Positions 41,024 to 50,000 of a stretch of 64,000 nucleotides of DNA are shown piece after piece. Source of the stretch: JBGTSJ01 sp041940305. GTDB taxonomy: Bacteria; Planctomycetota; Planctomycetia; Planctomycetales; Planctomycetaceae. The notes under the pieces are model-generated. The model did not search any database. It was not told where the DNA came from and was given only the letters and a program-made list of their open reading frames with translations. Each line of letters begins with the position of its first letter. The stretch's first letter is position 1. The translations under genes were made by a program, and so were the position numbers. Where the stretch lies: contig JBGTSJ010000028.1 of assembly GCA_041940305.1 (NCBI GenBank), positions 7,056 through 71,055 of the forward strand, read 5' to 3'.

Positions 41024-44000
41024 ATGTCTGCCCGCCCCTTTGCGCATCTGCACTGCCATACCCATTACAGCCTGCTCGACGGCGCCAACCGCATCGGCGA
41101 CCTCGTCAAGCACGTGAAAGCGCAGGGCATGAACGCCTGCGCCATCACCGATCACGGCAACCTCTACGGCGCACTGGAGTTCTACCAGAAAAGCAAGGAG
41201 GCCGAGATCAATCCGATTCTCGGCTACGAGGCGTACATCGCGCCTGGCCATCGCACCGACCGCAGCGCGACGCGGATGAAGGAGGCCGCGTTCCATCTCA
41301 CGCTGCTCGCGATGAACCGGCAGGGGTTCCAGAACCTGGTCAAGATGGCCAGCAAGGCGTACCTGGAGGGGTTCTACTACAAGCCGCGGATCGACAAGGA
41401 GCTGCTGGCCGCGCACAGCGAGGGGATCATCTGCCTGTCGGGCTGCGCATCGAGCGAGCTCTCGCGAAACCTGCTGGGAGAGGAGCGGGAGAAGGCCGAG
41501 CAGCTGGTGAAGTGGTACGTCGAGCTGTTCGGCGACCGGTTCTACATGGAGATCCAGGACGCGGGGGTCGAGATCCAGCAGTCCTGCGCCGAGGCGACCG
41601 TCGACCTCGCCAACCGCATGGGGCTGCCGCTCGTCGCGACCAACGACGCCCACTATCTCTGCGAGACCGACGCGGCGATGCACGACGTGTTGCTGTGCGT
41701 CAACACCAAGGCGCTCCGCAACGACGCCAACCGGATGAAGATCGACTCGAACCAGCTGTTCGTGCGGTCTCCCGAGCAGATGTACGCCGCGTTTCCGCGG
41801 CATGCCGACGCCGTCGCCCGGTCGCAGGAGATCGCCGATCGCGTCGACATCGACCTCGACCTCAAGACCCGCCACTTCCCGGTCTTTGCGCCGCCGGCCG
41901 AGAAGACCGACGTCCAGTACCTCCGCGAGATCGCCGAGAAAGGACTCGTCGAGCGCTACGGCGAAGACCCCGACCCCAAGTACAAGGATCGGCTCGATTT
42001 CGAACTCGGCGTCATCGAGCGGATGGGCTATTCCAGCTACTTCCTCATCTGCTGGGACTTCGCCCGCTTCGCCCGCGAGCACGAGATTCCCTGCACGGCG
42101 CGCGGCTCGGCGTGCGGCGCCATCGTCTCCTACGTGCTGGGCCTCTCCGACGTCTGCCCGATCAAGTACGACCTGCTGTTCGAGCGGTTCCTCGATCCGA
42201 ACCGGACCGAAGCCCCCGATATCGACATCGACTTCTGCCGCGACCGCCGCGAGCTGGTCATCAACTACGTCAAGGAGAAGTACGGCCACGACAGCGTGGC
42301 GCAGATCGGCACCTTCGGCACGCTCAAGGCGAAGGCCGCCATCCGCGACGTGGCCCGTGCCCTCTCCGTCCCGCTCGGCCGGGCGGACGAGATCGCGAAG
42401 ATGATCCCCGACACGCTCAACATCAAGCTCAAGGACGCCCTCAAGGAAAGTCCTGAACTCAAGGAGCAGTACGACCGCGACCCGCTCGCCAAGGAAGTCA
42501 TCGACATGGCGATGGCGATGGAGGGGCTCGCCAAAAGCGCCGGCACACACGCGGCCGGCGTCGTCATCGGGGACCGCCCACTCATCGAGTACGTCCCGCT
42601 GCAGAAGCTCTCCGGCAAAGAGGACATCCTCACGCAGTGGACCGACGTCGAGAAGGCCGGCCTGCTCAAGATGGACTTCCTCGGCCTGCGCAACCTCTCC
42701 ATCCTCGACCAGGCCGTCAAAAACGTCGAGAAGCACCGGCACATCCGCCTCGTCCCCAAGGACCTGCCGCTCGACGACCAGGAGACCTTCGCCCTCCTGC
42801 AGCGCGGCGAGACGAAGGGGATCTTCCAGCTGGAATCCGGCGGCATGCGGGACCTGCTGACGAAGATGCGTCCCGACCAGTTCGCCGACATCATCGCCAC
42901 CAGCGCCCTCTACCGTCCCGGCCCGCTGGAAGGGGGGATGGTGATGGATTACGTCGAGCGCAAGCACGGCCGGCAGCCCGTGCCGAAGGTGCACCCCATC
43001 ATCGATGAAGTGCTCCAGGAGACCTACGGCGTCATGGTCTACCAGGAGCAGGTGATGCGGATCCTCAACCGGCTCGGCGGCATCGAACTGGCCAAAGCGT
43101 ACCAGTGCATCAAGGCGATCTCGAAGAAGAAACTCGACATCATCGCCAAATACCGCGAGCAGTTCATCGACGGGGCGCAGCAGAACAACATGTCGCTCGC
43201 GCAGGCCGAAGAGCTGTTCGGCCTCATCGAGAAGTTCGCCGGCTACGGCTTCAACAAGTCGCACAGCACGGCCTACGGAGCGATCGCCTACCAGACGGCG
43301 TTCTTCAAAGCCCATTACCCCGAAGAGTTCATGGCGGCCCTGCTCTCCTGCGGCATGGAGAGCACCGAGCGGATCGCCGAACACACCGACGACTGCCGCC
43401 GCATGGGACTGGAAGTCCTCCCCCCCGACGTCAACCGCTCCGACGTCGAGTTCACCGTCGTCGAACAAACCGCCTCGCGTTTAGCCGCGACTCGAAGAGG
43501 AGCGCGTTCCGGAGCCGCGTCCGCGATCGAAAACGGCGACTCCGAGTCCACCACACGCGCCATCTGCTTCGGCCTCGGAGCCATCCGCGGCGTCGGCCTC
43601 GCCGCCATGCAGGCGCTCGTCGAGGAGCGCCGCGCGAACGGTCCCTACCGCAGCATCTTCGACCTCTGCGAGCGGCTTGATCCCAAGCAGCTCACCAAGG
43701 GAACGCTCGAAATCCTCAACAAGGCCGGCGCGCTCGATTCGCTCGGCGGCACGCGCGCCCAGCACGAACTCGTCATCGACCGCGCCGTTCAGGGGGCCGC
43801 CGCCCGTCAACGTGACAAGGCCCGCGGACAGAAAAGCCTGTTCGGCGAAGACGCCCCTGCCGCAGCCGGCACCGAGCCCGAGAACGACATTCTCCTCCCC
43901 GAGACGCCGGACTGGACCCAGAACCAGCGACTGGCCGCGGAGAAGGAAGTCATCGGCTTCTATCTTTCCTCGCACCCTCTCACTCAGCACGCCGACGAGT

Positions 44001-44659
44001 TGAGCGCCTTCGCCACGCACAAAGTCGCCGAGCTGCGCGACCTCGGCGACGGAGCCGAAGTCCTCATCGGCGGGATGATCGGGTCGATCAAGAAGGCCGC
44101 GACCAAAAAGCCCAGCCGCAACGGCCACAGCAAGTACGTCAACTTCGACCTCGAGGACGACAAGGGAGTCGTCCGCTGCATCATGTGGCCCGACGACTAC
44201 GCCCGCGAAGGCGAGTTGGTGAAGCAGGAAGGGATCGTCCTCGTGAAGGGGCGGATCGACGCCCGCGGCCGAGAGCCGAACATCATCGTCAACAAGCTGT
44301 TCACTCTCGATTCGGCCGCGAAGGAATTCACCAAACAGGTGATGCTCAAGTTCCGCCGCGGCTACCACACCGAAGACGACCTCCAGCGCGTCCGCACCAT
44401 CCTCGCCGAGTACCCCGGCAAGACCCCCGTCGCCGTCGCCGTCGACACCTGGCTCGATTCCGCAGACGATCAGGAACCGAACGGCAACGGCAATAGCAAC
44501 GGTATTCACGCCAATCGGCTGCGCGCCTGGCTCACGATCCCGATGCAAGTCTCGGCACGGCCGGAACTCAAAGCAGCACTGGAAACGGTGCTCGGCAATG
44601 ATGGTTTCCGGTTTCAAGCAGGACCAAACGGCAAGTCAGCCCGCTCGGATTCGGCTTGA
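41024..44659 (+). CDS. dnaE: DNA polymerase III alpha subunit
   Basis: 1211 residues, the replicative polymerase. The PHP domain starts at residue 8 (HLHCHTHYSLLDGAN) with ITDHGNLYGALEF. Catalytic Asp residues are in EAPDIDIDFCRD, and the third in KMDFLGLRNLSI. The fingers and beta-binding region follow (GYGFNKSHSTAYG; HTDDCRRMGLEVLPPDVN), then helix-hairpin-helix FGLGAIRGVGLAAMQAL, and a C-terminal OB fold (EVLIGGMIGSIKKAATKK...FDLEDDKGVVRCIMWPDDY). About 30 extra residues at roughly 814-846, between FTVVE and ICFGLGA, are not usual for DnaE and coincide with repeat-like DNA (43466-43545). Monocistronic by spacing. Confidence 0.95.
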   Translation: MSARPFAHLHCHTHYSLLDGANRIGDLVKHVKAQGMNACAITDHGNLYGALEFYQKSKEAEINPILGYEAYIAPGHRTDRSATRMKEAAFHLTLLAMNRQGFQNLVKMASKAYLEGFYYKPRIDKELLAAHSEGIICLSGCASSELSRNLLGEEREKAEQLVKWYVELFGDRFYMEIQDAGVEIQQSCAEATVDLANRMGLPLVATNDAHYLCETDAAMHDVLLCVNTKALRNDANRMKIDSNQLFVRSPEQMYAAFPRHADAVARSQEIADRVDIDLDLKTRHFPVFAPPAEKTDVQYLREIAEKGLVERYGEDPDPKYKDRLDFELGVIERMGYSSYFLICWDFARFAREHEIPCTARGSACGAIVSYVLGLSDVCPIKYDLLFERFLDPNRTEAPDIDIDFCRDRRELVINYVKEKYGHDSVAQIGTFGTLKAKAAIRDVARALSVPLGRADEIAKMIPDTLNIKLKDALKESPELKEQYDRDPLAKEVIDMAMAMEGLAKSAGTHAAGVVIGDRPLIEYVPLQKLSGKEDILTQWTDVEKAGLLKMDFLGLRNLSILDQAVKNVEKHRHIRLVPKDLPLDDQETFALLQRGETKGIFQLESGGMRDLLTKMRPDQFADIIATSALYRPGPLEGGMVMDYVERKHGRQPVPKVHPIIDEVLQETYGVMVYQEQVMRILNRLGGIELAKAYQCIKAISKKKLDIIAKYREQFIDGAQQNNMSLAQAEELFGLIEKFAGYGFNKSHSTAYGAIAYQTAFFKAHYPEEFMAALLSCGMESTERIAEHTDDCRRMGLEVLPPDVNRSDVEFTVVEQTASRLAATRRGARSGAASAIENGDSESTTRAICFGLGAIRGVGLAAMQALVEERRANGPYRSIFDLCERLDPKQLTKGTLEILNKAGALDSLGGTRAQHELVIDRAVQGAAARQRDKARGQKSLFGEDAPAAAGTEPENDILLPETPDWTQNQRLAAEKEVIGFYLSSHPLTQHADELSAFATHKVAELRDLGDGAEVLIGGMIGSIKKAATKKPSRNGHSKYVNFDLEDDKGVVRCIMWPDDYAREGELVKQEGIVLVKGRIDARGREPNIIVNKLFTLDSAAKEFTKQVMLKFRRGYHTEDDLQRVRTILAEYPGKTPVAVAVDTWLDSADDQEPNGNGNSNGIHANRLRAWLTIPMQVSARPELKAALETVLGNDGFRFQAGPNGKSARSDSA
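43466..43545 (+). repeat. Repeat-like in-frame insertion within dnaE
   Basis: The DNA encoding the extra segment around residue 820 reads CGCGTTTAGCCGCGACTCGA, then GAGGAGCGCGTTCCGGAG, a pattern of inverted CGCG/GCGC words. The core GTTTAGCCGCG is shared with the intergenic stretch at 18529-18575. The encoded peptide is low-complexity (RLAATRRGARSGAA) and lies at a natural surface loop between the FTVVE strand and the helix-hairpin-helix, consistent with a small dispersed repeat that landed in frame. Confidence 0.4.
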
Positions 44660-44784
44660 GCGATTCCGTTCATTCGCACGCTCCGGTGGAATTGCCAAAG
44701 CCAAACGGCGCGGTCCGATAGGACACTCCCCGTGGTCCGCTCATTCAATTCACAGAATTAGAGTTAGACCACTCGACACATTCC

Positions 44785-45135
44785 GTGACTTCAACCATCA
44801 CGCAAGATGACAGAACACGCATTCGGTTGGTTGCTGACGCAATGCGCCGAGGAGCCGCGGAGTCGGAGATTACTGTAACACTCATTGGCAGTGGCGTTCC
44901 GCGGGAGTCGGCCAGCGAGTTTTATCGTTTGGTTGCCCACGGTCTGAAAGCTGGTGTGATGGCGGGCGTTACTGATGGGATGTCAGGGCAGAGAGGCAGG
45001 TCCGCACTTTGGAACGCTGCCTTCGATGAGGGACGGAGGCAGTTCGGAAGATCAGTGCGTGGCGATTGGTTGAGACGCTTTGCTTGGCTTCTCATTCCGG
45101 TTCTGGCGTTAGTGGCCTGGCTGCTTTTTCGATGA
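44785..45135 (+). CDS. Small C-terminally membrane-anchored protein
   Basis: 116 residues from a GTG start. A soluble helical part (RIRLVADAMRRGAAESEI; ASEFYRLVAHGLKAGVMAGV) is followed by one C-terminal membrane segment (FAWLLIPVLALVAWLLF) with a final Arg. This tail-anchored plan and lack of signal peptide put the bulk in the cytoplasm. No family recognised. The region from 44680 to 45150 is visibly less G+C-rich than its surroundings, suggesting a foreign or fast-evolving insert between dnaE and nhaA. Confidence 0.6.
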   Translation: MTSTITQDDRTRIRLVADAMRRGAAESEITVTLIGSGVPRESASEFYRLVAHGLKAGVMAGVTDGMSGQRGRSALWNAAFDEGRRQFGRSVRGDWLRRFAWLLIPVLALVAWLLFR

Positions 45136-45174
45136 ACATAACGTGCCTTGACGATCGGACCAGGTGCTTTAACT

Positions 45175-45471
45175 ATGAGCGACGACCCGCTGACCGCGAA
45201 AGTTGTCACCTGCCAGGAGCTGCGGATTGTTGACCAGGATGGAAAAATGCGGGCGATCGTCGCCTGCACCGACGAACTGTCGCTCATCCAGCTTTATGAC
45301 AAGAGCGGACGAGTCCGGATTCAGGCGCAGGTTGAGCCTTCCGGCCGCCCTGCCTTCGTCCTCTGGGATGATCGCTCGGCGCCCGCGATTTCGATCGGAT
45401 TGCACGACGACGGCCAGGGGACACGTGGAATCACCATCCACGGGGCGCGCGGTTATCCGGCCTGTCTGTGA
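45175..45471 (+). CDS. Small beta-rich hypothetical protein
   Basis: 98 residues from the ATG at 45175. The sequence has short alternating strands (QELRIVDQDGKMRAIVACTD, LSLIQLYDKSGRVRIQAQVE, AFVLWDDRSAPAISIGLHDD), each resembling one rung of a small beta-solenoid or repeated beta-hairpin with the theme V/I-x-D-x-x-G-x-x-R. It has no signal peptide. The product ends abruptly with a Cys-Leu after GARGYPA, so it may be a truncated copy of a longer repeat protein. Convergent to nhaA. Confidence 0.55.
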   Translation: MSDDPLTAKVVTCQELRIVDQDGKMRAIVACTDELSLIQLYDKSGRVRIQAQVEPSGRPAFVLWDDRSAPAISIGLHDDGQGTRGITIHGARGYPACL

Positions 45472-45566
45472 ACGAATCGAACGAGATGCAGATTTCGACG
45501 TTGCCCGGCGGGGATCCCGCTTCGTCGGCGTCAAAGGACAGTCAGGGCTGACCCCTCCCGGCAGGG

Positions 45567-46925
45567 TCAATCCGATTCATTCGCCATCGCCGGAGCGCGC
45601 CGCAACGCGACTGCGATCAGAATCGCCCCCGCGATCGCGCTCACCAGCGATCCGGAGAGTGTTCCAATCTTCCCCGCGGCCTCGGCATCCGGGAACTGGC
45701 TCACGGGAAACGCCAGTCCGTTGATGAACAGGGCCATCGTGAAGCCGATCCCCGCCAGGCACGCCCCCCCGGACAGCAGCGGCCAGCCGACGCCGTCCGG
45801 AAGCCGCGACAGCCGCATCTTCACGGCCAGCCAGCACGCGGCGAGGATCCCCACCGGCTTGCCGATCGCCAGCCCCGCTCCCACCGCCAGCGCCACCGGG
45901 TCGCGCAGCCCGGCCGGCTCGATGGTCACGCCGGCGTTCGCCAGCGCGAATAACGGCATGATCACGAACGCCACCCAGGGGTGCAGCGCCGTTTCCAGAC
46001 GTTGCAGCGGAGAGACCGCTTCGCGCGCGGCGAACTGCAGCTGGCTCAGTTCGGCGAACTGCTGCTGCTGACCCCCTTCGGCGCTGCGCAGCAGTTGCCA
46101 CATCTCGTGGACCACGTCGAGAAACGCCTTCTCTCCGATCCACGCCCTGGTCGGCGTCAGCAACCCCAGCAGCACGCCCGCGACCGTGGGATGCACGCCC
46201 GACTTGTAGAACGCGTACCAGATGCCGGCGCCGATGACGACGTAGATCCCCACCTGGCGGACGCCGATCAGATTGAAGACGTACGTTAGCGCGAATCCGC
46301 CCGCCGCGGCCGCCAGCCACGACCCGGCGATCGAGTCGCTGAACACCAGCGCGATGATCAGCACCGCGCCCAGGTCGTCCACGATGGCGAGCGACAGCAA
46401 CAGGATCCGCAACTGGAACGGCACGCGCGGACCGAACAGCGCCAGGAATCCGACGACGAACGCAATGTCGGTCGCCATCGGGATGGCCCAGCCCCGCTGC
46501 CCCGGTTCTCCCCACTGCATCACCAGATACACGAGCGCCGGCGCGACCATTCCGCCGATCGCGGCCACCACGGGCAGCAGCGCCTTCCGCGGATCGCGCA
46601 GCTCGCCGATCGTCATCTCCCGCTTGATCTCCAGGCCGACGACGAAGAACAACAGCGCCATCAGCCCGTCGTTGATCAGCAGATGACCGACGTCGCCCGC
46701 CAGCTTCAGCGGTCCGATGGTGATCCCGAACGGCGCTTTCCAGATCTTGGCGAAGTCCGCCGCGGCCCCCGAGTTTGCCAGCACGAGCGCCAGCACCGTG
46801 CAGGACAGCAGCACGATCCCGCTCGCCGCCTCGACATGCAGAAACCGGCGGACCGGCGTCAGCCATCGCTGAACTCGCGCCTTCGGCAAGGCAACTCGGT
46901 TTTCGTCGCGTGGTGGAACCGCCAT
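45567..46925 (-). CDS. nhaA: Na+/H+ antiporter NhaA
   Basis: 452 residues, somewhat longer than E. coli NhaA because of an N-terminal extension before HVEAASGIVLLSC and a hydrophilic loop (EMWQLLRSAEGGQQQQFAEL) in the second half. It exchanges internal sodium or lithium for protons. The unwound-helix and ion-site motifs are present: MATDIAFVVGFLALFG and LAIVDDLGAVLIIAL with the paired Asp. The remaining helices end in SAIAGAILIAVALRR. Start ATG at 46925. Its 5' leader contains three hairpins (next entry). Confidence 0.94.
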   Translation of the reverse strand: MAVPPRDENRVALPKARVQRWLTPVRRFLHVEAASGIVLLSCTVLALVLANSGAAADFAKIWKAPFGITIGPLKLAGDVGHLLINDGLMALLFFVVGLEIKREMTIGELRDPRKALLPVVAAIGGMVAPALVYLVMQWGEPGQRGWAIPMATDIAFVVGFLALFGPRVPFQLRILLLSLAIVDDLGAVLIIALVFSDSIAGSWLAAAAGGFALTYVFNLIGVRQVGIYVVIGAGIWYAFYKSGVHPTVAGVLLGLLTPTRAWIGEKAFLDVVHEMWQLLRSAEGGQQQQFAELSQLQFAAREAVSPLQRLETALHPWVAFVIMPLFALANAGVTIEPAGLRDPVALAVGAGLAIGKPVGILAACWLAVKMRLSRLPDGVGWPLLSGGACLAGIGFTMALFINGLAFPVSQFPDAEAAGKIGTLSGSLVSAIAGAILIAVALRRAPAMANESD

Positions 46926-47036
46926 CACCAATCTTTCCGGGAGAGAAGTTGCGCACGCAACGGCGCGCATCGTCATCGTATCGGGCAATCTCCAGCCGGA
47001 GCCCTCCCGCCGGCTTCGGCTGAGCAATGTGCTCAG
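46926..47036 (-). promoter_or_regulatory. Structured 5' leader of nhaA, candidate ion-responsive riboswitch
   Basis: Reading on the minus strand towards the nhaA start, three perfect short hairpins follow one another: CTGAGC/GCTCAG (47036-47020, loop of five), AGCCGG/CCGGCT (47015-46994, loop of ten) and GTTGCG/CGCAAC (46961-46948, loop of two), the last about 20 bases before the ATG and close to a pyrimidine-rich CTTCTCTCCC stretch. Known nhaA genes in some bacteria carry the nhaA-I (lithium-responsive) leader; I cannot confirm that this is one by eye. Confidence 0.4.
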
Positions 47037-47088
47037 AGGTTAGCGGGCGGCCCACTCCGGCACAAAGGGGCAGCGGTCCAAAAAAGGA

Positions 47089-50000
47089 TCACGCTTCGCC
47101 TTCGCGGCGATCCTCTTTCGGCTTCGACGGCCGGCGGCCGGTGCGGCGGGGACGAGGGCCGTTCCGGCGGGCCGGAGACGGCGCCAGCGGCTCCTTCCAG
47201 TGCCGCAACTGCTGGCGGAAGTCGCGGATGTTGAGCAGGATCGGCGGGAACTCCAGCGGCGCCTCCGCGCCGGGGCGGCCGCCGTCGGCCGGATGCAGCA
47301 CGTCCTCCACTTCCTGCTCGAGCGTCCGCAGCCACGTCGGAATGTCCACGCCGGAGCCCCACGAATCCGACAGGTACGCGTCGATCTCCTTCCGCAGCCT
47401 GCGAAACGCCGCGGACGTCTTGCGGCCCGCGCGCGCGTCCTTCACGGCGCGCTCCACGTGAGCCAGCATGCGGTTGACGGAGAGCGGCTTGACGAACCTT
47501 TGGTTGAGATGGTCCTGGATCGTGGGCATCTGCATGCCGTACCGTTCTCGCAGCTGGGCCAGATCGCCCAAATGGCGGTCCGCCAGGTCTTCCGTCTGGA
47601 CCTCAAACGTGGCCGACCAGGCGTCGGCCGCTTCTTCGCAGCCGTTCCGGGCCAGCATCTCGTGCACGACCGTCAGCGGCAGCATGTGCCACGCGTCCCG
47701 GTCGTAGTGCGCCTCCCCTCTGAGAAAATCCAGCAGGCAGTACAGCATCTCGCCGTAGTCGGACTGCGTCGTCGTGGTGTTGTAGTCGAGGAACCGGTCG
47801 AAGCGATCGACGACGATCGTGTAGATCGTTTCCAGGCACCAGATCGCGTCTTCCCGCTGTAATCGGCCGTCGCGAATGTGCTCAAGCAGCTTCAGGGAGC
47901 GCAGCGGGTCCTCGTTCTCCTCCAGGTAGTCCAGCAGCGACGCCACCCCGTTATGCAGGATCGCCCGAATATTGCCGAGCGTCAGCTGGCTCGCATGAAA
48001 CAGTTCGGCGCCGTATTCCCGGATGAACGCCGCCAGTTCGTTCCAGTCCTCCTCGCTGCGCAGCCCGTCGACGGACGACAGCCGCATCGTGTTGCTGTGC
48101 TTGAGCCACAGCTTCTGATAGGGATCGACGAGGTCGCTGACCACGTCGATTAGCTCATCCGGAGTGAACCGACCGGAACGCCACTTCTTTGCGGAGCGCA
48201 ACAACGTCTCCAGTGCGCTGCGCAGCGATATCTGAAACAGCCGGTCGAATTCGGTGATCGCCTGTCCCTCGGGACGCCAGCGGCGCTCCATCCGGAAGGC
48301 GGTCTGCAATGCATGCCACCCTTCGCGGAGCAGTCCCAGCCGCGGCAGTTGACGCAGCAGCAGCCGAATCATCACCTGCACGCTCTGCGCCCGCAGCAGC
48401 GGCTCCGGCTCGCCTCCGTGATCGAACGGCACGTACAGCAGCGGCTGCTTCTCGAGCCATTTGAGGAACTGGGGAAGCTGCTGGCGGACGGCGGCCGCGT
48501 CCCGGCGGATGATGCCGGCATACAGTTCGGCCGCGGCGCGCTCTTCCTCTCCCTCATTGGCGGCCACTGCTTCCGCGGGTGGGAGACAGCCCTGCAGCAG
48601 CCGCCTCGCATTTTTGAGGCAGACGATCGTCGTGATAATCTGGTTCAGCAGGTAGTACTTCACCTGCAACTGCAGATCGTATTCCACGTTCGCGTCATGG
48701 TCGCCCGACGACGGCGGAACTTCGTGCTTCCACACGGAGTTCATCAGCCGCAGCAATCCCTGCTCCCAGTCGCTGATCTGCCGGGACCACTGCAGGACCG
48801 CCGGGGCCACACGTGCATCAGCCGCTGCGCCGTCGGATTTCTGCAGGTCCGCCGCAACCCCGCAGGCCGCCAGTTGCCACATCTGCCCGACGGCATTCAG
48901 GAACTTGAGCCGCGGCTCCATCTCGCGATTCAGGATCTCGAACTCGGTGTTCCGGAAGCCGTGCTCATCCTCCAGCGTATCCCCCCAGTGCCCGTCGTCG
49001 GTGGTGTCGCGATAGACGACGTCCTCGTACGCCGCGCTGAACAGGTTGTCTTCGTCCTCCTCGTCGCCGGATGGAAGCGATGGCGGCGCCTCTTCGGGGG
49101 GAGGACTTCCCGAGGCCCGTTGCACCGCATGCTCCAGCGTCGGGACCGACCAGAACTCCTCCGCGTTGGCCTCCAGGTAGTCGAACATCCGCAGGACAGC
49201 CGCCGCCCGATCGCCGGAGGAAATCTCCCCTTCGGTCACCAGCCGCATCCAGCGGATCAGTAATGAGAACAGCGACTCCTCCGGACTCTCGAATCCGACG
49301 TCGTCCACCTGGCTGAGCCACTGCATGAGCAGCCCCATCGCCGCGATATGGTCATGCTTGGAGAGCAGCGCCTCCACCACCTGCACATACGCATGCGCGC
49401 TGTCGAAGCGCTCGACGTGCTGCCGCCAGAACGAAATGTCCCCCGCGGACGAACCCGCCTGATGCCATTGCGCGAGTGCGCGCGACACGTTGAGCGCCGC
49501 TTCCCAGCTCTCGGTCCCCGGCACGTCCGGCAGATCCTCCACGATGTCGCTGCCGAACTGGTCCCACCAGCGGGCCAGCTGCTCAAAATGATGCGACAGC
49601 CGATGCTGCAGCTCCGTCTCTCCCTGCGCCGCAGCTTCTCCAAGAGCACGCGAGAACGTGCCGAAGATCCCTTCCATCAGCTCCAGCAGCGTCTCGATGC
49701 GGTTGTCCGGTATCGCATCCTCGCGCGAGGCGAACAGCGGATACTGCCCTTGAAACCCCAGGAAGTTCCAGGGATCGACCAGCGCCCCGCATTCGATGCC
49801 CCGCCGGAGCAGGTCCTCGAACGCCAGCACATTCGCCGCCGCTTCCTGCAGCTTGCCCAGATGCAGCTGCACCCGCGCCGCGGCCATGCAGCATTGCAGT
49901 TCGCATTCAAAACGGATCGACGCGGCCGGAATCGTCGCCGCCTGTTCCCGCGCCGCGTCAGGGTATCCGATGCGGGCGTAAAGGTACGCGAGTTCGCGAT

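Noticed and set aside
40919..43468. 849-codon open frame on the minus strand opposite dnaE
   Set aside because: It is the antisense shadow of a strongly conserved gene in G+C-rich DNA; the translation is Val/Asp/Gly-rich without any domain pattern.
45577..47055. 492-codon open frame overlapping nhaA in another minus-strand frame
   Set aside because: Arg/Gly-rich out-of-frame shadow; nhaA motifs are in the other frame.
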